Shown piece after piece: positions 22,757-33,612 of a stretch of 64,000 nucleotides of DNA. A program made the translations under genes and the position numbers. The notes below the pieces were generated by a model. It was not told the DNA's origin. It worked only from the letters and a program-made list of their open reading frames with translations, and did not search any database. The DNA is from Rhizophagus irregularis (lineage: Eukaryota; Glomeromycota; Glomeromycetes; Glomerales; Glomeraceae), in the NCBI RefSeq assembly GCF_026210795.1, contig NC_089433.1, forward strand, positions 2,443,001-2,507,000, read 5' to 3'. Each line of letters starts with the position of its first letter. Position 1 is the first letter of the stretch.

Positions 22757-24080
22757 CAGTTCATGACATAAATGTCCGGAATTTTATCACAATATGTAAA
22801 AACATAATAAATTTTATTTTTTTTATTTCAAATTTATACCATTAATAACTTAAGATGTGCAGATAAACATACTTTAAAAGTTAGTAATTTATCATATAAC
22901 CATTATTTTCTATGACCATGTTAATCCGATTTGACATGCTATTTGCTAAACTAAAGAAGAGATTTTTATCAATATTATCACATTCTTGCTGAATTATGCC
23001 TTGAAAATCATTAGCACCAAGTGATTTTTTTTTCATAACCCAATTATTAACCCTTCTTTCAACATTTCCTTTAAGAATCGCCCATAAATTTTCGATGGGG
23101 TTCAAGTCAGGTGAGTTTGCAGGCTAATCAATAACCGGAACATCATTAATCACAAAAAATTGATGAGTAAGCTTCGCGGTATGCATTGGTGCATTGTCCT
23201 GCTGAAAATTCCATCCATAACCAGCATGATAAGCATTAGGAAGTAGTTGAGATTGAAGGATTTCACGGTATTTAGCAGAATTCATGTTTTCTGTAAATAA
23301 TGCAACTCCAATTGGCCTTTGGCGGCAAAATGCATCCCAAACATGAACCTTATATGGATGTTTTACCATAGGATGTACTGGATGTGGGTTTCCAGCCTTG
23401 TAATGTACAATTTGAGTATTACGAAACGTCTGAAATGTACTTTCATCTGAAAAAATTGTGTGAGTCCAGTCATCTTTGATGTGATTTAAGGCCCATTGAA
23501 GATGAACTTCAACATGACTTTCTTTAAGAAGAGGAACAGACCATGGTCTACAAACAATATAATAATTAAGTTTATTTTTAAGAGTACGTTATACAGTTCG
23601 GGTTGATATATTAAGATCTGGATACAAATTATTTAGCTTTGTTGTCATTAAAGCTGAAGTTGTTGCATTATCATTTTTAAGAAGATGGCCAAGATATCGA
23701 CGTTTTTTTGGTGTCAGAACAAGAGGATGACCAGAAATGGGTAAGTGTTCAACACTTCCTGTTTTTTTTAGACGATTGATAATGTCATATACTGTAGACT
23801 TTGGAAAACCAGTCATTTTAATTATTTCAGAGGGTTTTTGTATATTATTATCCCATAACTCCTTAACAGTCAACCTTTGCATTTCAAATACCGAAGTGGA
23901 TGCCATGATGTTATTTTGCTGCTGATAAACAATCAGGTGAGAATTTTTCACGCTATATTTATGTTTAAAAAAGGCTGATCAACTTCCATTTTAATTATTA
24001 TTTTAGTTGCACAAGACTTGGTGTGACAGCACTTCTTTATGCATAAAAATAAAAATTCTGAATATTTATGTCGTAAACTA
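22757..24080 (-). mobile_element. Complete Tc1-like element, 1324 bp
   Basis: TIRs begin CAGTTCATGACATAAAT on the left and, inverted, TAGTTTACGACATAAAT on the right, with shared GAATTTT further in. TA lies outside both ends (22755-22756, 24081-24082), the Tc1/mariner target. Length and single-ORF layout match the family. It lies immediately beside a LINE ORF2 relic. Confidence 0.85.
22881..23951 (-). pseudogene. Tc1 transposase with two in-frame stops
   Basis: One reading frame of 356 codons, broken only by TAA at 23589-23591 and TAG at 23124-23126. The N-terminal half has a helix-turn-helix region (SEIIKMTGFPKSTVYDIINR) and a second DNA-binding stretch. The catalytic part has FSDEST (first Asp), WNFQQDNAPMHTA (second Asp) and SPDLNPIENLW (third acidic residue), giving a DD34E-type core. 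The second stop replaces the Trp expected before PANSPDLNP. Translation may start at the internal ATG of MASTSVFEM. All catalytic residues survive, so decay is recent. Confidence 0.85.
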
Positions 24081-24099
24081 TATATACTGAGTTACTTTT

Positions 24100-24535
24100 A
24101 TTAGTTATATATTTACATTAATGCAAATAAAGAGAAACCTCAATGGTAGGAAGCATTGAAAATAAGAGATTGCAAAATTGGCAAAGTCTTTATAAAATGG
24201 ATGAGTGAAAAGCTTGCTGGATAGAGAAAGGAAGTTTCAAAAAAAGTAAGGCCAGAGGAGTAGTAAAAGCAAGGTCAACTTTTCAATGAATAAGTAAGAG
24301 CATAGGGGAGACCATCGATTGAATAGTCTTTTTAGAGAAAGGGAAGTTTAAAGACAGAATTCTAATTGTAGAAGAAGCATAACATTATAAAGATATGCTA
24401 CATATGGAAGTTGAAAGGGAGAACCAAACATCAAGTAAAAAAAGCAAAATGAAGTGTCGGTAGCCAAAGAAGAAAGAGTAATAGAACTATATGAACTGAA
24501 GGTTCAAACATATTTTGCTGAATTTACTTGTACAT
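24100..24535 (-). pseudogene. LINE ORF2 fragment, region after the RT
   Basis: Minus-strand reading starts QVNSAKYV, as in the LINE segment after RT motif C, then VAYLYNVMLLLQLEFCL (compare VAYLYNIVLLLRLEFRL of the complete LINE) and LFTHPFYKDFANF. Heavily broken. Same orientation as the fragment at 25400-26850, from which it is separated by non-coding sequence. Confidence 0.6.
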
Positions 24536-24589
24536 TGTTTAAAATTTTGAAGATGCATAAAGATATTAGCCATAACTGTAATATTAAAA

Positions 24590-25395
24590 CACAGTGTCGT
24601 ATGTAATAGGTTGCAACCTATCTACATTAAAAAGCAAAAGTTGTAATGCTGTAATTAGGTTGTAATGCCAGTAATACTGTAATTAGGTCTTAATGCCGTA
24701 ACAAGTAATCTGTAATGCCGTAATTCTGAAATTAAGTATATAATTTCGGCCAGAATTATTCACTTAATTTTAGCAGAAATTAACAAATATCCTAAAAAGG
24801 ACTCGTTCCCACTAAAATCAATTTTTGTGGAACGGCTATCGCCAAAAAAGGAAAGATCTGCATTCCGTTTTGGCTGAATTATGATTTTCGGCTGAAATTA
24901 CATGTTTAAGTGAAATTACGTTAATTTTCAAATATCATCTAAATAAGAAATTATTACTAATGGCATAATTTCGTTAATTTCGGCCGGAATTATATTTCGG
25001 ATTTCGGATTTCGGATTTTAGGAAATATGTGACCGTGTAATTTCAATTTTAAGTATCAAAAAAAAAATAATAATAATTTTTTTTTTGTAAAAAAGTTTAT
25101 ATGTAAATTATGCATAAAATCATCTATAAATTTTTTTGAAAAAAACTTAATATTTCCCACCTTCCACCCTGACCACTCACCCCTAGGGATTTTAGTTTAT
25201 TATATAATTTTTTTCTTTACATGAACGTGTATACAACTAAAATACAAAAAAAAACACGATGCATCTTATGTACCCCTAAAAATTAAATTACACGACATAT
25301 AAACTATTGTAATTTTACTTTTATAATTCATTATTTTTATTTTAAATTATTATGCCATTAAAAATTATGACATTACAGCCTAATTATAGCATTGC
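24590..25395. other. Non-coding insert rich in TAATGCCGTAAT and CGGCCGAAATT motifs
   Basis: Interrupts the LINE ORF2 relic. Both margins carry GTAATGCTGTAATTAGG-like repeats (24630-24720 and inverted near 25375-25410), suggesting element ends, but I could not fix TIRs or a TSD. The middle has repeated AATTTCGGCCGGAATTA palindromes. Confidence 0.4.
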
Positions 25396-25399
25396 TGTA

Positions 25400-26850
25400 A
25401 TATTACAGTATCGACCAATCAATTACAGCTAACATCTTTACAAAGGGATTATGTGCTTCTTGATTGAGAACTGTAAGCAAAGAATTCAAATAAATAAATA
25501 ATCCAAAGAAGAGGTGAAATAATTTCTTCTTGATCAATACCAATATGAACATAATAAGAAGGAGAATCGTCATAATAAGTAAGGATATGATTGTTACATC
25601 TAGTAAAAAAATTAACAACAAATTGAATTAAGATAAGAGTTCAGGGATGTAAAGTCACTTTAAAATCAATCTAAGCATATTCAAATCCATAAAGTCAGAA
25701 ACAATCCGTCATGTTTATTTTGGTGGATGATAATATCAAGCATCTTAATAGGAACATTAGTGGAACCACTAGGTATTCCAGTGAAGTTTCAGCAAGGATT
25801 TGGAAAAGATGATTGGTAACAACCTTAACAATACAGTTTTGAGTAAAGTAATTGGTTGAGAATAGGGTAGACTATAGCTTCATGCCAGTCAGAAATATCA
25901 TCTCAAGTAAAGCACGAATTGGTGAAATATTTATTTCATGATATTTTAGAGGGACCAGAAGCTTTATTGTTAAGAATATAAGAAATAATTTCAGGTGCCA
26001 AAACAGGATCATAAAGATAAGCAGACACATTGGAGAAGAGAGTATATACTTGTTGCCATTGAGAGGGAAAAGATGTTATAGAAGTGTAGCATACTGAAGG
26101 ATCCATGAGTAAAGTGGATTTAGAGTCTAAAATAACTAAAACATGATTCAAAACAATCATATACCAATCAACTAACAAAGCAGAATTGATATAAGTGCCC
26201 AACAACAAGGATAAATGTTCATCAAGTCGTATAATATTCCATTAAGTCCATTAGGTACTGAGTGTAAGAAAAATTTGAAGGCAGACAGATTAGTAATATA
26301 GGTAGGGATTATATAATCAGGAAGCAAGAGAAAACCTAAATAAAAATCAATCCAAAAACTTGTTGATAGTGATAAGTTTAGTAAGTTCAGAAAAGTAAGA
26401 GTGACAAGTGTTATATTCATGTTGGAAAAGTAATAAGTCAATAGCAGTACCAAAGATGGGATTTTCTTAACCAAGTATGTTATAATATGAGAGAAAAGAC
26501 CAGGGCAGGAAATTCAAGACCAAATATAATCCAGGTGTGAAGAACCATTATCATGGTAAAAGGTAGGATCAAGACAAGTTAAAAAGGAAGAATAAGCTTG
26601 ATGGTCCATAAAATAATAAGAAGAGAGTAAACAAAGTAGTCTAAAATTTTGTTGCGAGTAAGAATTCATTAGTGTTGAAGTCTCCAAAAATAAGTACATG
26701 ATAATTCTGGAAGTTAGCATAATCTAACCAAAAAAGGAGTTTAAAAAATAGTTCATCACAAATATTTTGATAAACAGAACAATATGAAGGGAAATAAAGA
26801 GAAATGATTAAAATTTTGGTTTGGTGAAAAAAAAAAGATCTAATTTTATA
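25400..26850 (-). pseudogene. LINE ORF2 fragment, endonuclease to RT
   Basis: Minus-strand pieces match the full LINE in order: endonuclease (ILIISLYFPSYCSVYQNICD, then HVLIFGDFNTNEF), a linker, then RT entry (NNKASGPSKIS) and weak motif B/C region near 25600. Stops, shifts and deletions are frequent. The 5' side ends abruptly at a MITE near 26855. Confidence 0.65.
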
Positions 26851-26854
26851 TAGC

Positions 26855-27062
26855 TGATTGCAAAATTGTAAGACCACCCTATGATTTTTTAATTTGAAAA
26901 TTTGATATTTTGAATTTTTCAAAAACCAGTAAATTTAATCAAGTTAAAAACCTATTTATTTAACTCCTTAAATAAAAATAGAAATATATCATATGATTCA
27001 ATATAAATAAATTACTTTAAAATCTTTATTAATTTTAAAGAGTTAAAGTTATTACCAAAATA
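26855..27062. mobile_element. Truncated copy of the CAGCAG-ended MITE
   Basis: Matches the left two thirds of the complete MITE at 48606-48915 (GATTGCAAAATTGTAAGACC and ACTCCTTAAATAAAAATAG blocks). The right TIR is missing; the sequence passes into a family-D fragment. Confidence 0.6.
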
Positions 27063-27395
27063 GTATTATTTACTTGTGTTTTAATTTTCATAAGACTAAG
27101 TATGATGGTAATAACTTTTAAATTTTTCACTTTTTCGTTTACAACTTCAAAGCATAATTAAACTACCTATATATTAATTTTTATGGGTGTAAGTATAATA
27201 CTTATGGAGAAATTTACATTTTTTGTAATAGTATTAATTTCAAATTTTTCTTTACTGTTTATTAACTTTATTAATTGAATATTGTTAATCTACTTGTATA
27301 TTATGTTTAGTTTAGCTTTACAATGTATTAATCATATTTAAAATTGGATTTAATAAAATATATTTGATTAATAAATATACTTTATAATAGAGATT
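27062..27395. repeat. Family-D fragment showing the empty site of element A1
   Basis: Aligns with 6490-6660 and then directly with 7853-8015 of the element at 4273-8108, without the 1190-bp element A1 between. It therefore represents a related pre-insertion site near 27218. Confidence 0.6.
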
Positions 27396-27648
27396 GGAAT
27401 CAATTTTACAATAATCGAATTTATCAAAAATCGATAAGAATCGATTTTAAATTGATTATCGAACAAAATCGAAATTATTTATTGTAGCGCAGTATTGATA
27501 ATAAAAGTAGTTTATTAAATGATTATCATCAAATTTATCTGTTACACCAAAAAATAAGTTTTAATCAGGTTATAATGCCGATCATTTATCTTTTATTTTT
27601 GCCAATACCATAAAAATTCCCACACCATAAAACTTTTTTTTAAAAAAA

Positions 27649-29362
27649 ATGGCAACTACTACACGAAGTAAACATAAACAAATGGAACAGATGGCCAAAG
27701 AAGCAGTAGTAGAGAAAGAAAATTTAGCACAGGATGTTATAGAAGAGAGTGAAGATGACTCTGATTATGAAGCTAAAGACAGTCATGTGTTACTGCTGAT
27801 ATTTCTAATATAACTATTGATAATATTTAGAAATTAGCAAACAATCAAAACAGCAAAAAGCATCAACTAAAATTGGAAGACCAAAACAAGCTGGGTATGG
27901 AGTTTTTTGAGCTCAATAAAGATAATACCAAGGCTATAGTTGCCGCCGAAATTATTATTACGGTTACGGCACGTGCCGTAATCACCGTAATTAAAAACCG
28001 TAAACCGTAATTGCCGTAATGCCGTAATGCTGTAATTTAACTTGACGCCGTAATGCCGTAGTGTAATATGCTGTAAATAAATAAGACTAAACTTAATTTC
28101 AGCCGTCCGGTCAACTTTTTTAGCGTTATATCACGTGACGTTACACCAATTTCCAAAAAAGGAAATTTTGTCCCTCAATAAATCAAAGAAATGGGTTACA
28201 CAAGGTTACACAAGGTTCTAAAAAAGGAGATCTTTTTGCCGATCATTTGGTATTATTTAAGTCACGTGGTCATAATTAATTACGGCATTTTATTACGGTT
28301 ACGGCATTATTTACGACATATGCCGTAATGCCGTAATGCCGTAATTAGTGAATTTCGACGGCACCTATAACCAAGGCTGTATGTCAAATTAGTGGTTGTG
28401 AAAAAATGCTCACATGGTGCGGTTCTCCAAGCTCATTAGCAACACATTTGTCAGGTGCACATGGTATTACCAAAGAGATTGCTATGAAACATAATGAAGA
28501 AGAATTAAAAAATCCTCCTGAATCTTCTATTAAACCATATAAACATTCTAAACAAGAATCTCTAACTCAAAATGTCATAGGATTTGTTATTGGAATAGTA
28601 CAACCCTTAAATGTTGTAGAAGATCCAGATTTTATTAAAATGATAAATGGATTTGATAAGCGTTATAAAGTTCCTTGCACTAAAAATAGGATCTCAAAAA
28701 CATTTGAAATAGGAAAAGTTACACTTAAAAATCAAGATGCCTGGAGTTCACCAGCACATTTGCATTGGAAAACATCTGATTTTGAGCCAAATGAAGTACT
28801 TCTCAGTATGGATATATTGATTTGTTTTATGAATGGGAGATTGAATCAAAGATAATTGCACTAGTAACTGATAATGGTTCAAATGTAAAAAAAGCATGTA
28901 ATGAAATAGGTATTGGTGAAAGAATTCCTTGTGCTGCTCACACACTCCAACTGAGCATTGGAAAGGGGTTAGATAAGATAAGACAATTAGTTGATAAATG
29001 TAAGTGCCTCATTACTTTTTTTGCAGGAGATAAGAAAAAACAACAGTTAAAGGAAGCACAAATGTATTTACATCGACAGTAAGAAGTTTTACAGGATAAT
29101 AATGAGTTGGAAAAAGAAGTTGAAAATCTTATTTATCTTGATGTTATAAAAGTAAACAATACATGATGGAATTCAACTCTGTATGCTTTTCAAAGACTCA
29201 TTATTTTAAAACCAGCAATTGCAATATTAAAGGCTTCCCTAATAAGTAATGTAAGTTTAAATATTCATAAAGAAGGTGAAAAGTTAGAAGAACTGTATCC
29301 AACAGTTCATGAATGGAAAGTAATCAAAGAAATAGTGCATCGGAGATTGCGAGAGTAATTTT
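27649..29362 (+). pseudogene. Decayed hAT transposase with BED finger, split by a MITE
   Basis: Starts MATTTRSKHKQMEQMAKEAV with an acidic N-terminus, and reaches a BED finger (ISGCEKMLTWCGSPSSLATH, then LSGAHGI) at 28390. The finger entry is cut by the MITE at 27935-28369. Downstream pieces are typical of hAT: ALVTDNGSNVKKACNEIGIG with the catalytic Asp, IPCAAHTLQLSIGKGLDKIR, then WNSTLYAFQRLIILKPAI around 29165-29215. Frameshift near 28825, stops near 29080 and 29163. Ends around 29362 where a LINE ORF1 relic begins; the C-terminal dimerisation domain is absent. ATAGAGATTGGAATCAATTT near 27386 may be the element's left end. Confidence 0.75.
27935..28369. mobile_element. 435-bp MITE with perfect 8-bp TSD, GCCGTAAT repeats
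   Basis: TSD ACCAAGGC at 27927-27934 and 28370-28377. TIRs are TATAGTTGCCGCCGAAATT and inverted TATAGGTGCCGTCGAAATT. More than ten GCCGTAAT/ATTACGGC units lie in both subterminal regions. Removing the element and one TSD copy rejoins the hAT reading frame at the zinc finger. The 8-bp TSD points to hAT-type or similar mobilisation. Confidence 0.85.
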
Positions 29363-29364
29363 GG

Positions 29365-29660
29365 GACTTTTGCCTTTATCATTATTACCATTAGGAGCAT
29401 GAACAGAGGTGTTCAGGGAAGAAGTATCAGGTTAAAAAGATTTCTCAACAGAAGTTGTTTCAACAGGACCAGAAGGCGTGAAGGGTTTATCAGGTACGTT
29501 TATTAGCAGGGTTGGTTGAAGGTGTAGTGTTCGAAGGGCCAGATGAAGAGGAACCTTGATCAGAAACGTTGCCAGTTGAAAAGCTTGAGGCAGAATGTTT
29601 AACAGTAGTATCATTTCCAGACTTGTTGTTTTTCTTATTTTGTTTTCCAATTTACTAAAA
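29365..29660 (-). pseudogene. LINE ORF1 N-terminal relic
   Basis: Minus-strand reading includes SSSSGPSNTTPSTNPANKR, then SGPVETTSVEKSF and SVHAPNGNNDKGKSPK. This parallels the N-terminal Pro/Ser/Thr region of the complete LINE ORF1 (TTPVETVDASIHAP, SGKGKAV). Only this part remains. Confidence 0.5.
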
Positions 29661-29770
29661 TAAAGTAAAATAAAAGAAAAAGTAATAAAAAACTTTGAAA
29701 AAATTTTTTATTTTTTTTCGTAAATATTGTCAAATGAGCAGAATGGGAGAGTTTAGTTTTATCCTTTTAC

Positions 29771-30497
29771 TTTGCTAGTGTTTACGGCCAAGCCTTTTTC
29801 TACCTCTTTTGAGACATCCTTGAACTAGTACCCAAGGGGTAACCATTATACTGAGTACTTATTTCCTCAGGTAACAGCATTGTATATGAGAACATCCCCA
29901 TCGGGCCACTTTTAAGACTACCGTCTACTCAATCTTATACCTATTGCATGATACTGGTACTCAATTTATTTTACAATTTTTAGAGAGTACCTACTTTCAT
30001 AGAGGACTTTCAACAGGTAACATCAACCATCTAGTACCCTTCCATACCACCATTTTAGGTACTAAGTCTCACTCAAAGGCATGATAGTACAATCGTGAAC
30101 CCTAAGTGGTATACTTTGTAGACAGAAAGTAGCAGGTATCTGTCCAGGATCACTCCTTATGGTGGGTATCAAACTACTACTAAGACATTGCACCCTCTGC
30201 TTTACCATCTAGGATGACCATTGGAAGTCTGAACTGTGCACATGCCAACGGCCTCATAGGAAACGTTAGAAGGACACCATGACCCTTAGTTGAAATGTAC
30301 GCCTAACTGTACACACTAATTCACCATGATGCAGTCCAACTACACTAATCCCTATACCTTCACGCTATTGGTGATAGCATCCACAGTAAAATTCGTTTTA
30401 TTTCCGTGATCAGTAGAATTGAACCTGCGACCTCACCATACTCAGGCTATATGAGAGAGTGCCGCCTTATTAATGACTGCACTAGGGTGATCAGCCC
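29771..30497 (-). mobile_element. tRNA-like SINE, 727 bp, 18-bp TSD
   Basis: Perfect TSD TTAGTTTTATCCTTTTAC at 29753-29770 and 30498-30515. On the minus strand the 5' end GGGCTGATCACCC is followed by an A-box-like TAGTGCAGTCATTA and, about 50 nt on, a B box GGTTCAATTC (minus strand of 30416-30425), as in a tRNA gene. The body is far less AT-rich than the surroundings and non-coding. Such SINEs are transcribed by Pol III and copied by LINE machinery. It is long for a SINE; the 3' end has no long poly-A. Confidence 0.8.
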
Positions 30498-30599
30498 TTA
30501 GTTTTATCCTTTTACGATCACTGTCTGATGAGTTATTCGTCTTTATTTATGTTTACTGCGCCATTTAACATTTTGCTAAATTTCTTGGTATCTAGTGAT

Positions 30600-30860
30600 T
30601 ATAAAAAGACGTTTAATAGCTCGTTAGAATCGCCTCATCAAGACGAATCGAATGGTGATAAGCTCATCTCTCTGTGATCAATATTGACGGAATTACTAGT
30701 ACTTAAAAACCATTTAATATTTTTTAATTTTGAAAATTAAACTAATAATTGGATTTTGATGTATTTTATACCATTAGAACCGTCTCATCAAGACGAATCA
30801 AATGGTAGTAAGATTATCTCTTTACGATTAATATTGGCGGAGTTATAATACAATAAAGTT
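30600..30860. repeat. 71-bp direct repeat, two copies 152 bp apart
   Basis: 30624-30695 and 30776-30846 share CATCAAGACGAATC, AATGGT, TCTCT and GATYAATATTGRCGGA. Part of the sequence into which the LINE inserted. No coding potential. Confidence 0.6.
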
Positions 30861-30967
30861 TTAAGTATAATTTTAGTCAAAATTATGTTAATTTTTAGTT
30901 GAAATTATGATATACGAATATAATAAATTTTTTATATAGTTATATCTCTTTATAATCACTAAATATG
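30860..30967. mobile_element. Left part of a pogo-like MITE split by the LINE
   Basis: TCTCTTTATAATCACTAAATAT just before the LINE pairs as an inverted repeat with sequence at 45350-45387 just after it (AAATGTGTGACTATAAAGAG), the arms separated by GGACTGTCCC. The right end reads GTTGACTG followed by TA, i.e. CAGTCAAC ends with a TA target. The far left end was not found. Confidence 0.4.
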
Positions 30968-31107
30968 AGGATCATCGCAACTCTTTCCTGAATTTTTGAA
31001 AATACTAATAAAATTTTATTTTTGAAATTTTCGTTCGAAAATTTCTAAGTGCTCGTATAAATACTAACAATTCCCCAGTTGCTTTCCTCTTTACTGAGCT
31101 TTATACT

Positions 31108-33172
31108 ATGACTTCACCTCCAGCTCCTTCTGTTATTAACCCGGATATTCTGTTGCCACCGCGTCCTGTTACTTCTGCTCCCTCTGGAGACCGACCCTTG
31201 TCTCCCACTAATACCGCTGGCGCACCAAACAAACGTTCGCGTATTGTCACCCTCTGCTCCTGCTCCCAACCTTATTCCTGCCGTTCCTTCTGGTCTTCCT
31301 GTCAACAAAGTCCATGTGATTACCTCTCCTCATCATACTACTACTCCTGTTGAAACTGTTGACGCTTCTATCCATGCTCCCTTTAACACCAGTGGAAAAG
31401 GTAAAGCTGTTGCCTTTGAAGTCCCGGAACGTCAACCATCTCCTGATGGTAATGCTGCCGCTATTAAATCCACACCTTCTCGCTATCATGCTGCGGCCTA
31501 TTTACGTGATACGCCTGACGCGTTCAAAGTTAAATTCACCACCAATCGTTCCATGTGTGATGAAGTGGATTGTTTGCTCTCCCGTTATTCTTCCTATGGC
31601 GCCCGCGCACGCTGTGATGGATCAGGCGATAACAAAAAAATCCTTATCTTCTTCAATAACCAAGATGATTTTACCGATTGTGTCAACTCCCCACGTGCCG
31701 ATCTCCTTGATTTGGCCTTCACCCATTATTCCCCTGCAGATGCCAAACTCAGTGATGAAGCGAAGTCTTTGTTTGTCACCAACATTCCGCTTTTCCTAAA
31801 TGAGACGCAAGTCCGTCAGGAATTTTCCTGTTATGGCACTGTAATTAAGTGTAAACTTACCCCTAAGAAACATTATTATAATGGACATATCCAATTTTCC
31901 TTCGCGGATGCAGTTACCCAATTTAACGATATCTGGGCGATTATTTGTCTAGGTAATTCTTTACGTGTCTGTCCGGCATCTTTTTCGAAATCCCAATGCG
32001 ATAGCCGTAGAGAACATGTCGCTATCCTTGCCAGCATTCCAAAAAATATTAAGGAAGCTGACCTTTTAGAAATTGCTACTCAAGTCAATGCTAAGGCTCT
32101 TAACGTCCCTTTATCTATCAGTTCTTACAAGCCTAAACCCTATGTGTATTTGAATTTCTCTTCGTTTGATACTTTTGAGGCTGCTAAAGAGATGACCGTA
32201 GCTTTCCGCGGCAAAGGGTTGACATGGCACCCTCCTAATGAAGCTCACACTTTATGCCACGTCTGTGGGTGTTCTGGTTGTTCCCCTTCTATATGTAATC
32301 CTCGTCCCACATGTAAAGTGGATGATCGCCTTAACAAACTATATTCACGCTTTAATGCTGGTCCTCGACGTGGTCGCCAGGATTCACGCCAATCACGTAA
32401 CCAATCCAATTCCCATTCCAGATCACGATCCAACTCAAGATCCCGCAATAATTCTTCTTCATCCCGATCCAACAACAGCAATAACAATGTTATTAACACT
32501 TCTCGTCCTGATACTTCTCATAGTAACAACCGGACCAACAATCATAATGTTAACAATCCCAGGAACAACGCAAATTCTTCCGGTTCTACTCAACCTCCAA
32601 ACAACTCTCACCCTAATAGTTCTACACCTACTTCTCCATCCAGCAATCCTACCTATACGCTTCCTCAACATATCATTGATGATTTAAAGGCGCAGATCAA
32701 AAAGATTGCTAACACCCTCAATGCTCTTGATGAAACTGTCTCTTGGATGCAAGATACTATCACGACCCATGAATATAGGCTATCTGAGCTTGAATCAATG
32801 ATGAATTACGATAACCCTGGAGACTCTGATTTATACCCGCCTCGTGATGATAATGAAAATCATTCTTATGGTAATAACTGGGATGATGAACCGATCCAAG
32901 ATACGAATTCACGATCCAATCTTCCTCCTTACACTCCCTCTTCTCTCATGGACACTTCTCCTGATGCTTCCTTCTCAACTTTGGACCCTTGCTCTGTCTT
33001 ATCTAGTAGACATGTCCCCTTGCCAAACTCCCGTCCTAATATTATCACCCCTAATGTTTCTGCTTCCCGTCTGCTATCGGAAATTTCTAATGTTACTAGT
33101 GTACAGAAGAATCTCTCTGCCCAATTAGGTTTGATTATGGAAAAGTTGGACTCCTTCTCCTCCTCCTTCTAA
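31108..33172 (+). pseudogene. LINE ORF1 protein, RNA-binding, one N-terminal frameshift
   Basis: Starts MTSPPAPSVINPD at 31108; a one-base shift near 31240 moves the frame, which is then open to 33172, about 688 residues in all. After a Pro/Ser/Thr-rich N-terminus, an RRM-like domain begins at SLFVTNIPLFLNETQVRQEF and a second at HVAILASIPKNIKEADLLEI. A Cys-rich segment follows (CHVCGCSGCSPSIC), then an Arg/Ser-Asn low-complexity region (SRSRSNSRSRNNSSSSRSNN) and a helical, coiled-coil-like stretch (LKAQIKKIANTLNALDETV). Such ORF1 proteins bind LINE RNA and form the retrotransposition RNP. The stop overlaps the start region of ORF2 (TAATG). Apart from the early shift it is in good condition. 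Confidence 0.8.
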
Positions 33173-33612
33173 TGATTGAACACCAAATTATATCGGGTGC
33201 ATCACAGGGATTTCATTCCCTAATAGTGCGATACTTAATAATAACAATCATTATAATCATTCCCCTTCTCTTTCCCCTCTTATTAATTTTGGACAAATCA
33301 ATGTTAATGGTTTGTGACTTTGTGCTCCCTGTTCGACAGCTGCATTTATTAAATTATTTCCTTCATTCCTCTTTTGGCTAAATGATACTCGTCTTACCCC
33401 TTCTAGTGCTAAATTTATTTATCATAATGAACACTCCCAATATAGTTTTAAGTCCTATTGGGCTCCTTTCCCTTCTATTTCACGACCTCATGATGGTGTT
33501 GGTCTTTTACTTCGCCATCCATTACACAAACATGTTCAGAAGATTGATCCTTGGAAAGGTCGTCTTTTAAAATTAGATCTTTTTTTTCATCAAACAAAAA
33601 TTTCTATTATTT
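33173..33612 (+). pseudogene. LINE ORF2, start of AP endonuclease
   Basis: The frame gives NFGQINVNGL, then a nonsense TGA at 33315-33317, then LCAPCSTAAFIKLFPSFLFW, RPHDGVGLLLRHPLHKHV and KGRLLKLDLFFHQTKISII. This is the first half of an exonuclease-endonuclease-phosphatase fold, with the N-V/N-x-x-G entry and buried beta strand. It is cut at 33612 by the ORF1-only retroposon and resumes at 35568. Confidence 0.7.

Noticed and set aside
27935-28369. GCCGTAAT repeats as a CRISPR-like array
   Set aside because: Repeats are short, degenerate, in both orientations, without regular spacers, and bounded by TIRs and a TSD.
31350-31799. Second open frame overlapping LINE ORF1
   Set aside because: Out-of-frame shadow of ORF1; the ORF1 frame has the RRM-like domains.
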